A DNA stretch of 64,000 nucleotides from Cyanoderma ruficeps. Lineage: Eukaryota > Chordata > Aves > Passeriformes > Timaliidae. The stretch covers positions 7,254,019 through 7,318,018 of the forward strand of contig VZDJ01000056.1 of NCBI GenBank assembly GCA_008694505.1, given 5' to 3'. Under the pieces are notes generated by a model. It was not told the origin of the DNA. It ran no database searches and was given only the letters and a program-made list of their open reading frames with translations. Position numbers and translations under genes: made by a program. Numbering within the stretch: the first letter of the stretch is position 1; each line of letters begins with the position of its first letter. Shown here piece by piece: positions 63,061 through 64,000 of the stretch.

Positions 63061-64000
63061 ACAGATCACACAGCTACAGGGATGCTGTTGGGACTGTGCT
63101 TGTGTGCATTTCATTTATGAGTGTTTTGACCTCAGACATCAAGTGGAAAGTATTTCTAATGGCTTCATTCCCCAGATTAAGCCAGCCATACCTACAGTTT
63201 TCTATTCTTGCACGTGATGACAGCTGAGAACTTGTTTGGATGCTGCCAGCCATGCTGAGGGAGTGTTGGGGTTTCTGGGTTTTGTTCCTGTGACTGGGAG
63301 AGCTGTGGTTTGCAGAGTCTGGAGGGAACTCTGAAGCTATTTCTGTCTGAGGTTATTTATTATTTATTTATAAATATCCTGCCATGGCTCTGTGGTGAGG
63401 TGGGTCCCATAGCCAAACTCTTCAGAAATGCCTGTGAGTTTAAAATACCTGTTTGCAGTATTGTATGTGTGGGTGGTGTGGGAAGTGGCAGGAATGAAGG
63501 CAAACAGGCACATGGGCCCTGAAACACCATTACTGTATGATGAGTAGTACCACAAATAGCCAGGGAAGTTCAGATATTAAATCTGCCTGTACACCCCTTC
63601 CTCATTTCCAGTGTCACTTTTGAAGCATTTTGATTCCGAATTTTTGAGTAATACAGAATCTTTTCTTTACATCTCGTGGCTTGGACTTCTAGACTGCTCT
63701 TCCCTGTTCAGCTTGCCTTCTCTAGTTCTGACTTCTCAGTCTGTTCTAACTTCAGAGCTGGCTTTTCTTTGAGCAGGAGGTTGGTCCTGAGGTACCATCA
63801 AAGTCCCTCCAATATATGTCATACTGTGATTCTGATTTTTACTGGTCTCACTTCCTCAGATTTCAATGCTTTGCTTCAGTGTGCCAGTTTTTGTCAAGCC
63901 ATTTCCCTCTTTCATAATCTTGCACTGCCCTGCACCTCCTCTTTGCATAAATGCAAGTCCAAACTGGTTCTTTTGAACTCTGGCTAATCCATCATCCCGA

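Larger units (their letters stand above)
51361..64000. other. Probable long first coding intron of the MCT gene, continuing off the window
   Basis: I recognised no second MCT exon and no other gene. Frames such as 53219-53653 (minus) and 61725-62174 (minus) lack motifs. The interval contains a CR1 tail at 54322-54380, a small tandem palindromic array at 53103-53144, a poly-A/T tract at 55120-55146 and a candidate regulatory block near 62760-63060. A short (about 140-nt) second exon could have been missed by eye. Confidence 0.45.

Noticed and set aside
1..64000. tRNA genes, CRISPR arrays or bacterial-type operons
   Set aside because: No convincing tRNA A/B-box pair was seen. The sequence is vertebrate nuclear DNA, so prokaryotic features do not apply.

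Overview
This is vertebrate nuclear DNA, almost certainly from a bird and probably a songbird. It has long low-density introns and intergenic DNA, CpG islands at promoters, several truncated CR1 LINE tails (the dominant avian repeat) and one block that resembles a passerine endogenous-retrovirus LTR. Most open frames of 60-250 codons are chance frames. Only six coding exons, from two loci, can be supported, all on the + strand.

Layout: (1) 1-21.9 kb has no recognisable gene. It holds a ~0.5 kb tandem segmental duplication (7.09-7.88 kb) and several motif-rich, CpG-retaining stretches that look like distal regulatory elements. (2) 21.9-31.8 kb is the complete KBTBD8 gene: a CpG-island promoter with a YY1 site, a cluster of ACTAYRNNNCCCR-type sites and a CCAAT box, then four coding exons giving a 601-residue BTB-BACK-Kelch protein, then a probable ~3.2 kb 3' UTR. 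KBTBD8 is the substrate adaptor of a CUL3 ubiquitin ligase known for its role in neural-crest specification. (3) 31.8-41.1 kb is gene-free and contains the LTR-like block, a TA microsatellite and a CR1 tail. (4) 41.2-64 kb contains two separate first coding exons of the monocarboxylate transporter family (SLC16A, MCT1/2-like), at 41.2 and 51.1 kb. Both are exactly 217 nt, carry the family signature at the same residues, end in the same splice phase and are about 60% identical in protein.

No later MCT exon is recognisable between them or in the 12.6 kb after the second, and no frame is long enough for the large membrane-domain exon. The two exons are therefore either alternative first exons of one transporter whose body lies beyond the right edge, or one is the remnant or start of a tandem duplicate. 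The second has its own CpG island, a likely non-coding leader exon and a 30-bp minisatellite directly before it. That minisatellite reads in frame into the transporter start. This twin-exon locus is the most interesting thing in the window. I could not name the MCT gene by orthology.
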